Made by a program: the position numbers and the translations under genes
Notes under the pieces: generated by a model
What the model saw: only the letters and a program-made list of their open reading frames with translations
Databases searched by the model: none
Told to the model about the DNA's origin: nothing
DNA from: Candidatus Methylospira mobilis
Lineage (GTDB): Bacteria; Pseudomonadota; Gammaproteobacteria; Methylococcales; Methylococcaceae
DNA: 64,000 nt
Assembly: GCF_009498235.1 (NCBI RefSeq)
Contig: NZ_CP044205.1
Coordinates: 1,985,389 to 2,049,388 of the forward strand
Direction: 5' to 3'
Part shown: in pieces, positions 62,324 to 64,000 of the stretch
How the letters are laid out: the number at the start of each line of letters is the position of its first letter
Position numbering within the stretch: the stretch's first letter is position 1

Positions 62324-62938
62324 GGGGAGTTTTCGCTTTGCGTCGTATGCACTGAATTAAGCACAAACAATGCCATTTATTAGGGATAGAAAATCGAAAG
62401 CCGATGGCTGCGGAGTTGCAGAGGCTCTGAGCCAGCTGCCGTCGGCATTAGCCTGCGAAAGTTAACCGCAGGTGCGCCTTTGGGTGATGGGCAAATGTTT
62501 GCTGATCAACATGGGTGTTGTTGCACTGCTGAAATCCCAACAAGTCTTGCAGCTACCCAGTAACCCAGTGTGCTGGAGGTCTGTTGACGAGCCAGCAATT
62601 ATTCCTGTTTCGGGGCTCGATTGATAAACAGGGTAAAGCCGTCACCCGGTTTCATAGACTGCCGGATACTATGGCATGGACTATGCACATCACGAAAAAA
62701 CCGAATGCAAACTCTTAATTTGGAAAGCATCATGAATAATTCTTTGTCGCTTCCTTTGTTTTTGGCGGGGTGGACTGGGCAATATGCTGTTTGTCTTTTC
62801 CCTAGCCTTTCCTCCGCCGAGGCGCTTCGAAAGGAGCAGATTTCTCTCGGGCGTAGCCGTTGATCGAATTCCCCACTGTTTTGGTGGCCTGATAAGCGCC
62901 TTCGTCTATCCTCTCTCAACCCAACAAAAGGCAAACAC
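62324..62938. promoter_or_regulatory. Divergent promoter region, ssu run / desulfinase-like 3
   Basis: A 615-nt gap between opposite genes. A short frame at 62732-62863 (MNNSLSLPLFLAGWTGQYAV...) is not supported by a clear ribosome site or family. At 62672-62687 TGGCATGGACTATGCA resembles a sigma-54 -24/-12 element. Confidence 0.45.
62672..62687 (+). promoter_or_regulatory. Candidate sigma-54 promoter
   Basis: TGGCATGGACTATGCA against the consensus TGGCACG-N4-TTGCW: GG and GC are 10 bases apart as required, with two mismatches among conserved positions. It is oriented toward the desulfinase-like gene at 62939. Sulfone and sulfonate genes in pseudomonads use the sigma-54 activator SfnR, which makes this plausible, but one match may be chance. 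Confidence 0.3.
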
Positions 62939-64000
62939 ATGACTGCAAGTTCAAACAGGACGCCTGGAAACCCAGGCGTGGATACTATTTGGTTCACCCG
63001 CTGTCCGGTTCCGACCTCCACCGGTCTGGCCTACAAATTAGGCTGGCTGGACGATGAGTTCAGACCCGACGGCATTGCCGTCAAAACCCTGCAGGAAGTC
63101 GGCGGGGAATTGGCCCGTCACCATTACGATCATCAATTGACCACCCTGGTTCGAGAGGGCGGCAACCTGCTGGCGATCCCTGCCAGGGCCCAGGGCGCTC
63201 CCAGCCGGCTGGTCGGCCTGACCTGGATCGACGAGGCGCAGGCCATACTCGTGCGTCCGGATTCGACCATCCGTTCGCCGGAACAGCTGAAGGGCAAGCG
63301 TTTGGCTCTGCCGGCCTTCCGCGCAGCGGATCTGCTCGATAATCGCCGCGGACGCAGTATCGCCCGCGGCATGAGCCTGGCCGGTTACAAGGGTGCGCTG
63401 GCTTCGTCCGGACTGACCCTGGACGATGTGCGTCTGGTGGAAGTCGGCAGCGAGCGGCAAGTCTCGGGAGACAGCAGAGAAAATCTCGGTAGTCTGTGGG
63501 GAGGACTGGAGCCGCTGATTAACGGCGAAGTGGACGCCATTTATGTCAAAGGCGCTTCTTCGGTGGATGCGGCGCGGCTGCACGGCGCGGTGGTCGGAAT
63601 CGATCTGGACAAGCTGCCTGAGCGCCGCTTCCGCGTCAATAACGGCACGCCGCGGCCTATCACCGTTCATGACGATCTGATCGAAAAACATTTCGATTTG
63701 CTGGTGCGTTTTCTGTACCAGACCCTGCGCGCCGCCGAGTGGGCCAAAACCAATCTGGCCGCCGTGCAGGAAATATTGCAGGGCGAGGCCCGCGCCAGCA
63801 GCGAAGGCGTGGCGGCGGCCTATCGCGACGGTTTTCACCTGACGCTGGCGCCTGATTTGTCCGCCGAACGCGTGGAACTGTTCCGCCGGCAGAAAAACTT
63901 CCAGCTCGTACACGGCATCCTCGATCGCGATTTCGATTTCGATGCCTGGATCGATCGGCGTCCGTTGGAAGAAGCGCGCCGGCTTCTGGACGGGCAGCTC
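62939..64000 (+). CDS. DszB-like sulfinate desulfinase homologue, copy 3 (runs off window)
   Basis: ATG 62939 (AAAGG upstream) opens a frame that stays open through 354 codons to the window edge. It begins MTASSNRTPGNPGVDTIWFT, then RCPVP, with no signal peptide. Cys22, His62, Arg72 and Gly75 (HHYDHQLTTLVREGG) repeat the DszB-like pattern of copies 1 and 2. Later segments are LKGKRLALP, GEVDAIYVKG, RVNNGTPRPITV and FDAWIDRRPLEEA. It is the most divergent of the three copies. Its divergent neighbour is the ssu importer run. Confidence 0.72.
   Translation, partial: MTASSNRTPGNPGVDTIWFTRCPVPTSTGLAYKLGWLDDEFRPDGIAVKTLQEVGGELARHHYDHQLTTLVREGGNLLAIPARAQGAPSRLVGLTWIDEAQAILVRPDSTIRSPEQLKGKRLALPAFRAADLLDNRRGRSIARGMSLAGYKGALASSGLTLDDVRLVEVGSERQVSGDSRENLGSLWGGLEPLINGEVDAIYVKGASSVDAARLHGAVVGIDLDKLPERRFRVNNGTPRPITVHDDLIEKHFDLLVRFLYQTLRAAEWAKTNLAAVQEILQGEARASSEGVAAAYRDGFHLTLAPDLSAERVELFRRQKNFQLVHGILDRDFDFDAWIDRRPLEEARRLLDGQL

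Noticed and set aside
62732-62863. 43-codon plus-strand frame before desulfinase-like gene 3
   Set aside because: No clear ribosome site and no similarity recognised; left as part of the promoter region.
1-64000. CRISPR arrays, tRNA or rRNA genes
   Set aside because: No regularly spaced direct repeats and no cloverleaf or rRNA-like sequence were recognised on either strand by eye.

Overview
The window looks like chromosomal DNA of a Gram-negative proteobacterium, probably a gammaproteobacterium: there is a complete TonB-ExbB-ExbD set, a TonB-dependent receptor, a fused RibBA and a Yej peptide importer. A methanotroph-like relative is possible, but that is a guess. No rRNA, tRNA or CRISPR array was seen.

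The dominant theme is organosulfur scavenging. Three paralogous proteins (14390-15433, 20496-21545, 62939-window end) resemble 'sulfonate ABC transporter substrate-binding proteins', but they have no signal peptide and keep the Cys, His and Arg-x-Gly-Gly pattern of the sulfinate desulfinase DszB. Each sits at the head of a divergent gene pair. Module 1 faces two SsuD-like flavin monooxygenases, an EamA transporter and a HAD phosphatase. Module 2 faces a TonB receptor carrying an EF-hand, two more SsuD-like monooxygenases, a class II aldolase-like protein and, beyond a terminator, a heterodimeric ABC exporter. Module 3 faces a minus-strand run encoding two SsuC-like permeases, SsuB, a second heterodimeric exporter and a genuine secreted SsuA-like binding protein. 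An FMN reductase (38089-38652), tonB-exbB-exbD (35591-37851) and ribBA (584-1843) could supply reduced flavin and outer-membrane energy. A possible flow is: receptor, SsuABC importer, flavin monooxygenases, desulfinase-like enzymes, sulfite.

At 44524-47296 lies a family 2A encapsulin shell gene overlapping its cysteine desulfurase cargo gene. The cargo has two near-identical copies of an N-terminal motif, a second sulfur-handling system in the same window.

Layout: 1-392 transposase remnant; 0.6-7.5 kb metabolic genes (ribBA, HAD phosphatases, Old Yellow Enzyme, aldo/keto reductase, PLP dehydratase); 7.7-13.9 kb yejBEFA and a SnoaL-like gene; 14.4-19.3 kb module 1; 19.3-19.9 kb VapBC toxin-antitoxin; 20.5-32.0 kb module 2; 32.1-34.2 kb a membrane-protein gene split by an IS5-family element with a TTAG target duplication; 34.6-40.9 kb nitroreductase, TonB system, FMN reductase and a large ABC exporter; 40.9-54.2 kb a belt of decayed genes (CYTH, pyrE, two NUDIX, alpha/beta hydrolase, resolvase, ParE, two GNAT, an IS110 split by an IS3) interrupted by the intact encapsulin operon and a small lectin; 54.2-64 kb a GNAT gene and module 3. 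Short interspersed repeats with GTAACTATTCAGC ends, and a separate ~128-bp repeat, are scattered through the window.
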